A stretch of 41,783 nucleotides of DNA, taken from IMG/VR virus record IMGVR_UViG_3300036835_000701, positions 1 through 41,783 of that record. One strand, written 5' to 3'. Both the position numbers and the translations under genes were made by a program. The first letter of the stretch is position 1, and every line of letters begins with the position of its first letter. Below, in pieces: positions 19,782 through 28,800 of this stretch. Origin of the DNA: a virus. The notes beneath the pieces were generated by a model that saw only the letters and a list, made by a program, of their open reading frames with translations, made no database searches and had not been told where the DNA came from.

Positions 19782-20190
19782 CGCGCTCCTCCGGTTGTTG
19801 GTCACTACGTTTGTGCAAGCAAGCGTAGTTCGCTGTCTCACGTGCACTGCTCCACGTCGCGAACCGGAAGAGGAGACGCGGAGGCGGGGGTGGCACCACC
19901 ACATGCCCCGATCTGTTCGCCCGCCCGGAATCCTCAGGAGCCGAAACGGTACACCCTGGAATATCCGAAACGAAAACCTGACCCCCCATCCGGGACACCC
20001 CGCGGTGCGCCAACCGAAATCCAGAACACCTGTTCGGAGGGGATGGGTGACTACGGCTGGGTCGTGCGCATCAGGAAGGGGGGGGGGCCTTCATATCCCG
20101 GTTTCTTGGGAGGATGCGCGAAGCTCATTGTCAAGCCCCGGCGAGATCAGACTGCAAGCCTGCCGGCATCACAATTCGGAATCTCGGTGT
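19782..20190. other. Gap between terminase genes; candidate packaging (cos/pac) site
   Basis: A 409-bp stretch with open frames on several strands but none with convincing protein character. It carries three CCGAAA repeats (19940, 19964 and 20014; the first two extended to CCGAAACG) and a run of ten G (20078-20087). Repeated short elements near terS are typical of TerS-binding sites, but no cos overhang can be deduced from sequence alone. Confidence 0.3.
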
Positions 20191-20385
20191 ATGCTCGGCC
20201 GTGAAACAGTGGGCGTGAAACATTTCCATGAGTTGTTGATGCTGTTGCACGGGGTGGGGCTTGAGTTGCAGCGCAGCAGTCGGGCAGCTGACCAGGCGTG
20301 GGGGCGGCATCTGCTCGAGGACTGGCGTTCGCTGGAATTGCTCGCGGACCGTCTGGACGAACAATCCGAGACGGAGCCGGTCTAG
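20191..20385 (+). CDS. Small helical protein before terL
   Basis: A 64-residue frame from ATG 20191 (GTG 20209 and GTG 20215 are alternatives), helical and charged: FHELLMLLHGVGLELQ and LLEDWRSLELLADRL. Its stop overlaps the GTG start of terL by one base, which supports a real gene. It is not recognised; a small TerS-like accessory or head protein is possible. Confidence 0.45.
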   Translation: MLGRETVGVKHFHELLMLLHGVGLELQRSSRAADQAWGRHLLEDWRSLELLADRLDEQSETEPV

Positions 20386-21734
20386 TGCCGCCCAGCGGCA
20401 AGCTTGGCAGTACCGCTAGTCCGGCCACGGTCGAGCCGGGCACCGAGGCGAAACCGGAGGAGGCGCCCTATCAGCCGCACGGCGCGGCGCTCGAGCTGTT
20501 CAAGAGTAAGGCCAGAGAGGTGCTGCTCGCCGGTCCGGCCGGTACCGGCAAGAGTCGCGCGTGTCTGGAAAAGCTCAACCTGATCGCCATGCAGGCGCCC
20601 ATCCGCGCCGCGATCGTCAGGAAGACCCGCAAGTCGCTGACCCAGAGTGCCATGGCCACGCTCGAGAACAAGGTGCTGCCGCGGCCCAACCAGGTCAGGT
20701 TCCACGAGGGCGATCAGGAGTACAGATATCCATCCGGTGCCAGGATCATGGTCGCCGGTCTGGACGATCCGGAGAAGATCGGCTCCACCGAGTTCGACGT
20801 GGTCTACGTCCAGGAAGCCACCGAGCTGGAGGAAGACGACTGGGGCATGCTGCTGCGCGGACTCCGCAACAATGTCATCAGTTATCAGCAGTTGATCGCC
20901 GACTGTAATCCGGGTCCACCGGATCACTGGCTCAAACAGCGCTGCAATCATGGCGACTGCACGCTGCTGGAGTCCAGGCACGAGGACAATCCGATGCTGT
21001 GGAACTCCGCTGCCGGCTGGACGGACTTCGGACGCAACTACATTGCCGGACTGGATTCGTTGGAAGGGTATCTGTACCAGCGCCTCCGCTTGGGGCAGTG
21101 GGTTGCCGCGGAGGGCATGTATTTCACCGACTGGGATCCGGCGCTGCACATCTGTCCGGCGTTTGATATTCCAGCGGAGTGGCCGCGCTGGATAGCGGTG
21201 GACTACGGCTTCGCCGTGCCGTTCTGTTGTTTGTGGTTCGCGCGCGAACCGGAGTCCAGAAAGATTTTCGTGTATCGCGAAGCGTACGGTGCCGGACTGC
21301 GCGACGAGCAGCAGGCTCGACGTATCGTCGAGCTCAGCGTCAACGAGCGGCTGCAATTGCGCATTCTGGACCCCAGCATGTTCAACCTGCGCACCGAGCA
21401 GCAGCGGCCCAGCATCGCCGCGGTGTACTGGAGCCACGGCGTGCGGCCGCTCGTGCCGGGCATGAACAGCCGCAAGCAGGGCTGGGCCATCGTCAGACGC
21501 GCCCTCGCGCACGACGCGGAGCCGCCCAGACTGCAGGTGCTGCGCGGCGCGGCGCCGAACCTGGCGCGCACGCTGCCCAGCATGGTCGTCGACCCGCTCG
21601 ATCCCGAGGATGTGGCCGACAGCCTGCACGGTCAGAAGACCGAGGACCACGCCGTCGATGCCCTCAGGTACGGGCTGGCCGCCGAGGCGCAGCCGCCCAG
21701 GCCGACCCAGCCGCTGCAGTTGAGGTTCGGATGA
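20385..21734 (+). CDS. terL: Terminase large subunit
   Basis: A 449-residue protein starting at GTG 20385, overlapping the preceding stop. The ATPase half has Walker A LLAGPAGTGKS (residues 47-57) and Walker B VVYVQEATE near 140. The nuclease half starts with WIAVDYGFA (first acidic residue, about 272), continues with LRILDPSMF and ends with EDHAVDALRYG, all standard for RNase H-fold terminase nucleases. It would pump DNA into the procapsid at the portal and cut the concatemer. Confidence 0.95.
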   Translation: MPPSGKLGSTASPATVEPGTEAKPEEAPYQPHGAALELFKSKAREVLLAGPAGTGKSRACLEKLNLIAMQAPIRAAIVRKTRKSLTQSAMATLENKVLPRPNQVRFHEGDQEYRYPSGARIMVAGLDDPEKIGSTEFDVVYVQEATELEEDDWGMLLRGLRNNVISYQQLIADCNPGPPDHWLKQRCNHGDCTLLESRHEDNPMLWNSAAGWTDFGRNYIAGLDSLEGYLYQRLRLGQWVAAEGMYFTDWDPALHICPAFDIPAEWPRWIAVDYGFAVPFCCLWFAREPESRKIFVYREAYGAGLRDEQQARRIVELSVNERLQLRILDPSMFNLRTEQQRPSIAAVYWSHGVRPLVPGMNSRKQGWAIVRRALAHDAEPPRLQVLRGAAPNLARTLPSMVVDPLDPEDVADSLHGQKTEDHAVDALRYGLAAEAQPPRPTQPLQLRFG

Positions 21735-21850
21735 GGCCGCGCTTCTACCGCGCTCGACGCTGGTGGTACGCCCCGCGTTCGGCGCTGTTCTGGCGCAGCT
21801 TCGTCGGCTGCTGTCGCTTCGAGCACCACCCGACGTGGAGGCACGCCTGA
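21731..21850 (+). CDS. Small basic hypothetical protein between terL and portal
   Basis: A 39-residue frame (MRPRFYRARRWWYAPRSALF) starting at an ATGA overlap with terL and ending directly before the portal ATG. It is rich in Arg and aromatic residues. It may be translated by coupling; the function is unknown and the coding status is moderate. Confidence 0.4.
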   Translation: MRPRFYRARRWWYAPRSALFWRSFVGCCRFEHHPTWRHA

Positions 21851-23935
21851 ATGCCCACCTCCGAAGAGACCATGCAGCGGCTGACGACCGAGCTCGCCCA
21901 GCAGTTGCAGCGCGACTTCCACGATCGCGACGTGCTGTACGCCGACATCGATAGCACGCTGTTTTCGAACTTTCCGATCGAGATCCCCGAGGCGTACCGC
22001 AAGACGGCCATCGAGGTCAGGGCGCCCCTGGCGCTGCACATCGCCCAGAACGTGGCCGCCGCGCTCAGCGTCAACGCGCCCACGGTCGGCTTCCGACCGA
22101 TGGGCTTCGGCGACGTGTACCAGGAGAACTCGACGCGCCGCGAGCGCTTCTTCGAAGCCGCCTGGCAACGCCAGGAACAGGAGTCGCGGCGTCAACTGGC
22201 GCGGCTGTTCATGTGGAGCCTGGCGGTCAAGGGCGAGGGCATCCTCAAGACGTGCGAGCGCGCCGCCGCGGTGTGGAACACGTACGCCGAGGACGCCACC
22301 AGCTACGCCGACCAACTGCAGCACGACGGCCTCGACCAGCACGCCCAGGACCTGGCCTACGACACGCACACCGAAAACTTGAAGCTCAGCCTGCCGTATC
22401 CCATCGCCACCACCGACGTGCCGCCCGAGACCTTCTATTACACGCAGAACGAAAATGGCTACACGGCCATCGTCGAGATCAAGGACGTGCCCTACCTGGA
22501 GGCCCTCGAGCGCTTCCACGCCGGGCTTGACGCGAGCGGCAACGTCAGGACGTACCCCGAGGCGCTCGATCCGCTCGCCGCCCAGTTGGCCAGGCCCGAG
22601 TGGGCGCGCGTCATGAGGAGCGCCGGCTCGACCAACCTGCGCTGCATCGAGGCCTGGGACGAGCACGTGCAGGTCATCTGCCTGCAGGGACCCAACCAGA
22701 TCGCTCGCGGCCTGGACCGCGCCACGCTGTGCAAGGTCACGCCGCACGGCTACGGCGACCCCAACCTGCACACGCTGCGGGGGCCGTACTTCCACGCGCT
22801 GGGCATCACCACCGCCAGCCGCCTGCCCGAACACGCCGGGCTGAGCGTGCTGTTCGGCTACCTGCAGTTGTTCCGTCTGATCGACAGCCTGCTCACGGTG
22901 CAGGGCAACGCAGCGTACCTGACCGGCTTTCCGACGTGGAAGCAGACCCAGAACCCGAACGCCATCCCCGGTCTGCCGTTCGGCGTCGACGGCCGCGAGC
23001 AGGCCGCCCAGGACCGCCTCGAGCCGGGCAAGCTATACCCCTTCGACGTCACGCCGGTCGACCAGCCCCAGAGCGGCGCCGACGCCAGCAAGCTGCTGCA
23101 GAACATCCAACAGTTGGTCGAACGCGCCATGCCCGCGGCGTTTTCCGGCGCAGTCGGCGCGGACCAGTCCGGCTACGCGCTGAATCAGGCCGCCTACCTC
23201 GCGGGTCTGGCGTTCAACCCCATCGTCAGCAACGCCGAGGTGGCCCTCGCCGAGCGCTGCGGCTTCGAGTCGTGGCTCATCGAGCACCGCATCGGCGAGA
23301 CGGTGTACGCCTGGGGCGAGCAGGAGGGACGCCCCGGCAAGCGCGGCGCCGGCCAGATCAAGGGCACCTGGCTGCGCATCGGACCGGACGACCTGGACGG
23401 GGTTCACCGCTATACCGTCAAGCTCAGTCCCAGCACGCCCAGCAACGAGATCATCCAGATCCGCTCCATCGGCGAGAAGATGCAGCTCAAACTGATCACC
23501 TACGAGGACGCCGTGACCGAGGCCGGCGGCAATCCCGACGAGGTCGAGCAGTCGTGGCTGCTGCACGACCTGAAGCAGTCGCCCGAGATCCAGCAGCAGT
23601 TGAAGGACGCCGTCTTTCAGAAGCTGGGCACCATCCAGGCCAAGCGCATGCAGGCCACCGGCGCGCCCAGCCTGGCCGAGTTGTCGGGCATGCCCCCCGG
23701 CGGTCCGCCCGCGGGACCGCCGACGGGTGTGCCGGGCACGCCGGGCACGCCCCCCAGCGGAGCCATGGGCGGCATGCCCGCCAATCCGGTGCCCATGCCC
23801 GGCCGCGGCCTGCCGTTCGCGCCCCCGCCGCCAGGCCCCGGACCGGGTATGCCGCCCGGGGGCATTCCGGGCACGCCCGTGGTGCCCATGCCGCCGCCCA
23901 ACAGCCTGCCGCTGGCGCCTGGCGGAGGCCGCTAG
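21851..23935 (+). CDS. Portal protein
   Basis: A 694-residue protein placed directly after terL. The first 560 residues match phage portal proteins by features such as FSNFPIEIPEAYRKTAIEVR, LFMWSLAVKGEGILK and PSNEIIQIRSIGEKMQLKLI. The portal forms the dodecameric ring for DNA entry and tail attachment. The last 85 residues are a Gly/Pro/Met-rich collagen-like tail (from about 610: MPPGGPPAGPPTGVPGTPG), which is unusual for a portal and may contact scaffold or packaged DNA. The start follows the small gene at 21850. Confidence 0.85.
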   Translation: MPTSEETMQRLTTELAQQLQRDFHDRDVLYADIDSTLFSNFPIEIPEAYRKTAIEVRAPLALHIAQNVAAALSVNAPTVGFRPMGFGDVYQENSTRRERFFEAAWQRQEQESRRQLARLFMWSLAVKGEGILKTCERAAAVWNTYAEDATSYADQLQHDGLDQHAQDLAYDTHTENLKLSLPYPIATTDVPPETFYYTQNENGYTAIVEIKDVPYLEALERFHAGLDASGNVRTYPEALDPLAAQLARPEWARVMRSAGSTNLRCIEAWDEHVQVICLQGPNQIARGLDRATLCKVTPHGYGDPNLHTLRGPYFHALGITTASRLPEHAGLSVLFGYLQLFRLIDSLLTVQGNAAYLTGFPTWKQTQNPNAIPGLPFGVDGREQAAQDRLEPGKLYPFDVTPVDQPQSGADASKLLQNIQQLVERAMPAAFSGAVGADQSGYALNQAAYLAGLAFNPIVSNAEVALAERCGFESWLIEHRIGETVYAWGEQEGRPGKRGAGQIKGTWLRIGPDDLDGVHRYTVKLSPSTPSNEIIQIRSIGEKMQLKLITYEDAVTEAGGNPDEVEQSWLLHDLKQSPEIQQQLKDAVFQKLGTIQAKRMQATGAPSLAELSGMPPGGPPAGPPTGVPGTPGTPPSGAMGGMPANPVPMPGRGLPFAPPPPGPGPGMPPGGIPGTPVVPMPPPNSLPLAPGGGR

Positions 23936-24363
23936 TGGCCGCTCAGAATTTGCTGGATGCCGTCGCCAACGACCTGGCGATCTGGCTCGACCAGGAGTCG
24001 ACGCGCATCGCCGCGGCCATGGCGCCGCAGGGCAGCGCGCCGTTCGCGGCGCAGCTCAGCGAAGAGCAGAAGCTGCAGTACTACCGCGCGCAGTTGTTCA
24101 ACGCGGACGGCACGCCCAACACCCAGGGCCGCGCGCAGCAGATCGCGCGGCTCGGCCCGGAGGGTTTCACGCAGGTCTACAAGGCCGTGCTCAAGGCGTA
24201 CCCGGATCTTCGTCTTCCGAGCCCGCCCGGCACGACAGGCGGGCCGGCGACGCAGGTGGTTCCCCCAGCACCGCCGTCGCCGGTGCCGGCGCCGTTCCTG
24301 CCGCGCGGCGCGCAGACCGCGCCGATGCCCAACATCACGCCGGTGGTCGCGCCCGGTGCGTAG
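23935..24363 (+). CDS. Hypothetical head-region protein with Pro-rich tail
   Basis: A 142-residue protein from GTG 23935 overlapping the portal stop. The helical front (NLLDAVANDLAIWLDQES) and a segment LSEEQKLQYYRAQLFNADG are followed by a Pro/Ala-rich C-terminus. It is not recognised. Its location suggests a head or internal virion protein. Confidence 0.6.
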   Translation: MAAQNLLDAVANDLAIWLDQESTRIAAAMAPQGSAPFAAQLSEEQKLQYYRAQLFNADGTPNTQGRAQQIARLGPEGFTQVYKAVLKAYPDLRLPSPPGTTGGPATQVVPPAPPSPVPAPFLPRGAQTAPMPNITPVVAPGA

Positions 24364-24375
24364 GAGGAACACCTG

Positions 24376-25821
24376 ATGGCTGTCGGTACCGTCGATCCAA
24401 CTCTGTACGCCACGTCGATGACCGCGGCCAACAACGCCGCGCAACTCGCGTATTCCCAGGCCAAGCTGCAGGGCGACGCCGATGACCTGGCCTTCCGCAA
24501 GGCGCAGGCGGCGCTCGGGCAGGCGATGGGCTACGCGAGCTCGTTCGGCTACGCGCCCGGCGGCAACTGGCTGACGTGGGGCGCCGGCGGGCCGACCCAG
24601 CCGCCGGCCGGCACGCCCAGCATGGGCCAGATCGCGCAGGGCCAGACGCTGACCAACGAGCAGTTGGCCAATCAGATCGCCATCTCGGGCGTGACTGGCC
24701 AGTTCGCCCAGCCGGTGGCCAGCCAGTACACGCCGGGCACGGTGCTCACCGCGCCGTCGACCCAGCCGGGCATGGGTCCGGCGTACGGCATCGTCAATGC
24801 CGACGGCTCGGTGCAGATGGTCACCACCGAGGCGCTGGCGCAGACGGCCGCGCAGCGCGGCACGAATGCCCAGGCGCTCATCAGCTCGGCCCAGCCGGTC
24901 GACTGGAACACGCTGCAGCGGCTGAGCATGGGGCCGCCCACCGGCGCGCAGACGCCGACGATGCAGTATCAGCAGCAGCAGTTCAATCAGGCGCAGCAGG
25001 CCGGCGAGCTGACCGGCCTGTTCACGGATCCGAACCAGACCATGGCCGCCTACAACGCGCGCGGCCAGGCGATGAACGGCCAGACCTTCGCCAGCCTGCC
25101 CGGCGACCAGCAGCAGTTCTGGCTGCAGTACAACCAGAACGACCCGACGAAGGCCGCCCAGGCGTGGGCGCAGGGCACCAATCAGGCCCTGATGCAGGCC
25201 GGCTACCAGCCCCAGAACCAGCAGGCGCCCACGCTCGCCATGCAGACGCTGTACGGCAGCTACGCCGCGCCGACCGCCGGTCAGCAGACGCTCGCCGCCA
25301 ACGAGCAGGCCTACACCCAGTGGCTGCGCGCGCAGGAAGAGTCGCGCGCGCAGTGGACCGCGCAGCAGACCGCCGCCCAGAACTACATGGATCTGCTCTC
25401 CAGACTGCGCGGGCCGGCCGACTGGGCGCAGTACCAGAAGGTGCTCGGCGCCACGCCGCAGGGCACGCAGGACCTGGTCAGAGCCGCGGCCGGGCAGTAC
25501 ATCCCCGGCGGTGGCGCGACCACCGGCGTGCAGCCCCAGGCCGCCAACCTGAACACCTTCTACAACCAGCTCACCGGCGCCCAGACGGCCGGCCAGCCCA
25601 GCGGCCAGGACCAGTTGAGCCAGATGCAGAACACGCTGGTGGCGCCCAATCAGATGGCGCCCCAGACGTGGAACGCCCTCACGCCGTCGCAGCAGCAGAT
25701 GCTGCTCGGCGTGTGGGAATCGCAGGGCTATTCGCAAGACGACGCCAAGGCGCTGTTCAACCAGAGCCTGCCGAAGTACGCCACCGCGGCGCCGTCGAGC
25801 GGTAGCTTCCGACTGCAGTGA
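24376..25821 (+). CDS. Gln/Ala-rich virion protein
   Basis: A 481-residue protein from ATG 24376 behind the ribosome site TAGGAGGA. It is very rich in Gln, Ala and Thr, with short repeats such as MQYQQQQFNQAQQAGELTG and long helical stretches. No enzymatic motif. It lies between portal and the 2053-residue protein and probably belongs to the internal virion (ejection) proteins, which are often Gln/Ala-rich and partly disordered. The final codons overlap the next gene by 4 nt. Confidence 0.6.
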   Translation: MAVGTVDPTLYATSMTAANNAAQLAYSQAKLQGDADDLAFRKAQAALGQAMGYASSFGYAPGGNWLTWGAGGPTQPPAGTPSMGQIAQGQTLTNEQLANQIAISGVTGQFAQPVASQYTPGTVLTAPSTQPGMGPAYGIVNADGSVQMVTTEALAQTAAQRGTNAQALISSAQPVDWNTLQRLSMGPPTGAQTPTMQYQQQQFNQAQQAGELTGLFTDPNQTMAAYNARGQAMNGQTFASLPGDQQQFWLQYNQNDPTKAAQAWAQGTNQALMQAGYQPQNQQAPTLAMQTLYGSYAAPTAGQQTLAANEQAYTQWLRAQEESRAQWTAQQTAAQNYMDLLSRLRGPADWAQYQKVLGATPQGTQDLVRAAAGQYIPGGGATTGVQPQAANLNTFYNQLTGAQTAGQPSGQDQLSQMQNTLVAPNQMAPQTWNALTPSQQQMLLGVWESQGYSQDDAKALFNQSLPKYATAAPSSGSFRLQ

Positions 25822-28800
25822 GCCGTCCGCAGCTGCCCGACGTTCCGCAGGACAGCTGGAACGACTTCTCGGCGGACCGCTGGTTCAAACAGACCAGCGA
25901 CCAGATCAACAGCATCGGCAGCCTGCCGCTGCAGCCGGGCCTGGGCTTTCTCAACAACTCGAGCGCGCAGATCAACTCGCTCGGCGCGCTGACCATTCCG
26001 ACGCCCCAGGCGCCGCCGCCGATCCCGGCCCCCCCGCAACCCGTCCCGCGGCCAACGCTGCCGCCGCCGGCGCCGGCGCCCGCCCCGTCGCCGGCCCCAT
26101 CGCCCGCTCCGGTGGCGGTGCCGCCGCCGGCGCTGCCGCCTCTGCCTGGTGCCCCGCCAGGCCCGCCGCCGGTCGGGTTGCCTCCATCGCCCTCGCCATC
26201 TCCGGTGGTGGCGGCGCCCGTGCAGGGAGCGCCCGTGCCTGTGGCACCCAGCGTGCCGCAGGTGCCCGGCGGCCAGCAGGTCACGCTGCCGCCGCCGTCG
26301 GTGTACGCCCCGCCGGCGACCACCAGCACGACCACGCAGAGCCCGTTCGGCGGCGAGGCCACCGGTCCGTTCGCGCCGACGACCACGACCACCACCACGA
26401 CGACCACGACCACCGGCGCCCCGCCGTCCACTGGCGCCACGTCGGTGCAGTACGACCCGAACGCGCCGGCCATGCAGGCGCTGAACGCCGCGCCGCCGGG
26501 CGAGCTGCAGAACTACGCGCGCCAGGCGGCGCTGAAGGCCGGCATCAACCCGGAGCTGTTCGCGGCGCAGATCCAGCAGGAGTCCGGTTTCAACCCCAGG
26601 GCCGGTTCGGCGGCCGGCGCGCAGGGCGTCGCCCAGATCGTGCCGCAGTACCACCCCGGCGTCGATCCGTGGGATCCGCACGCCGCGCTGGACTATGCCG
26701 CCAACCTGGATCGCACACTGCTCGACCAGTACGGCGGCGACTGGCAGAAGGCGCTCATCGCCTACAACGGCGGCAGCGGTGCCGTGGCGGCCTGGGACAG
26801 CGGCCAGCCGTACGGCGAGTCGAAGACGTACGTCGCGCGCATCCTGGGCGACAGTCGTCCGAACCAGCAGACGTCCGCGGCACCCGGCACGGCGCCACCG
26901 GCGTCGACGACGGCGCAGCCCAGGCCGACGGCGATGACCACCTCGCAGTTCGGCGACAAGACGCTGTCGAGCGACGAGGCGTACGCCGCGTGCGGGCCGG
27001 CCGCCGCGGTGCGCTTCGCGCAGGCGTATGGCCGCAACCCCACCCTGCGCGAGGCGACTGACCTGGCCGCCAAAGTCGGCTGGACGCCGGGCCAGGGCAT
27101 GGCCGGCATCGACTCCGAGCAGAAGCTGCTGCAGCAGTTGGGCGTGCCTACGCGGCTGATCGGCGCGGACATCCCGGCCATGGCCCACGAGGCGCAGACC
27201 GGCAACCCGGTGACCATCAGCACGCCCGGCCACTACTTCTACGCCGACGGCTACAACCCGCAGACGGGCGCCTTCCACGTCGGGCAGTCCGGCCTGGACC
27301 TGAAGGGCGGCGCGGAGTGGATGACGCCGGCCCAGATGGAGGCGCGCATGGGCACCATCCAGGGCGCGCTGCTGGCCGACAACCCGCAGGCGCCGGCCGT
27401 GTCGACCGCCGCGCCGATCAGCGACCAGCTCAATCAGACGCGCCAGACGCTGAGCGCGGCGCTGAGCGGCAAGCCTTCGCCCGCGGCACCACCGCTCCCG
27501 CGCCAGGCGATGACTCAGTTCGGCGCCAGCCCGGATCCGCGCGTGCAGCAGCTCGATCAGGCCGTGCAGTCCGCGACCGCGCCGCCACCCGACGTCGGCC
27601 AGCGTCCGGCATACCTGTCGCTCTTCGACACGGCCGCCAGCCGCAACCCGCTCGAGGCGCTCGGCAACACCATCGGCCAGGCCATCAGCAACGCCCTCGG
27701 CCAGGCCGGCTTCGGACCACCCGGCGGCCCACCGGGTGGCAACCGGCGGCGCGAGGAGGATCTCAGCCAGCAGGACCAGTTCAGCCCGCAGGCCGGCGAC
27801 CTGGGCAACCTGACCCTGCAGCCCCCGGAAGACGTCGGCACGCGCGCGCGGCGCATGATCGAACAGCTGCAAACGCTGCCGGGCGGCGCGAAGCTGGGCG
27901 ACGTCGTGGGCGTGCCGGACCTGCTGCCGCCCGACTGGAACAAGCTGAAAGGCATGTCCGTGTGGGAGGCGCTGCAGGAAGCCATGGATCGCGGCAACCA
28001 GCTCGCCAACCTGCCGCGTCCCAGCCTCGGACCGGGCGGCCTGGGCATCGTCGACCCGCACTTCGGCAACGACCCGCGCATGGACATCCCGGACGTCATC
28101 GAGCCCATCGGCCGCGCCCTCGAGGCGATTGGCGGCGGCCGCGGCGAGCGTGCCGCGAGCGCGCTGGACAGCGTCTTCGAGCGCGAGGCCGGCGCCCAGG
28201 GACGCGAGCTCAGCGGCGCGGTCAGCCGGGAGGTGCTCGATGCGCTGCAGCAGCACGGCGAGATGCTGCCGTCGAACCTCGGCGAGGGCCTCACCGGCCA
28301 ACTCGCTCAGGACGGCGCGCAGAGCCTGGCCAGCGGTCTGAGCCGCAATCGCGCGCAGCAGGCGTGGGACACCGTGGTGCGCCAGTTGACCGACAGCGGC
28401 ACCGACCTGGGCACCATCGAGCAGGAGCTCGCTCGACGCAAGGGCGCGCCGCTGACGGACGCCGAGAAAGTCTCGCTGCTGGCGCGCGTGGATCCGACCC
28501 ACCAGGCGGCGACGACCATCGAGACGCGGCTCGGTCCGGCGCTGCGCGACATCCCGACCGCGGCGCTGAACGACTTCTACGGCCCCGGCGGGCTCGTCGA
28601 GGCGCACACCAACCGCTCGGTGGCCGAGGGTCTCGCCAGCCAGGTGGAGCAGCGCACGCTCGAGGGTGGCATCGCGCCACGCACCCAGCAGCGCTACGAC
28701 GAGGCGCTCTCGGGCCTCGACCAGGCGCAACAGGCGCACGCGCAGGCGCTCGCCGACCAGCGCGCGATCGACGTCGGCGCGCACCGCACCCAGCAGTCCA

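Noticed and set aside
19795-20190. Open frame joining terS and the small gene before terL
   Set aside because: Amino-acid content before 20191 is not protein-like, no ribosome site is present and another frame is equally open; only the part from 20191 is kept.
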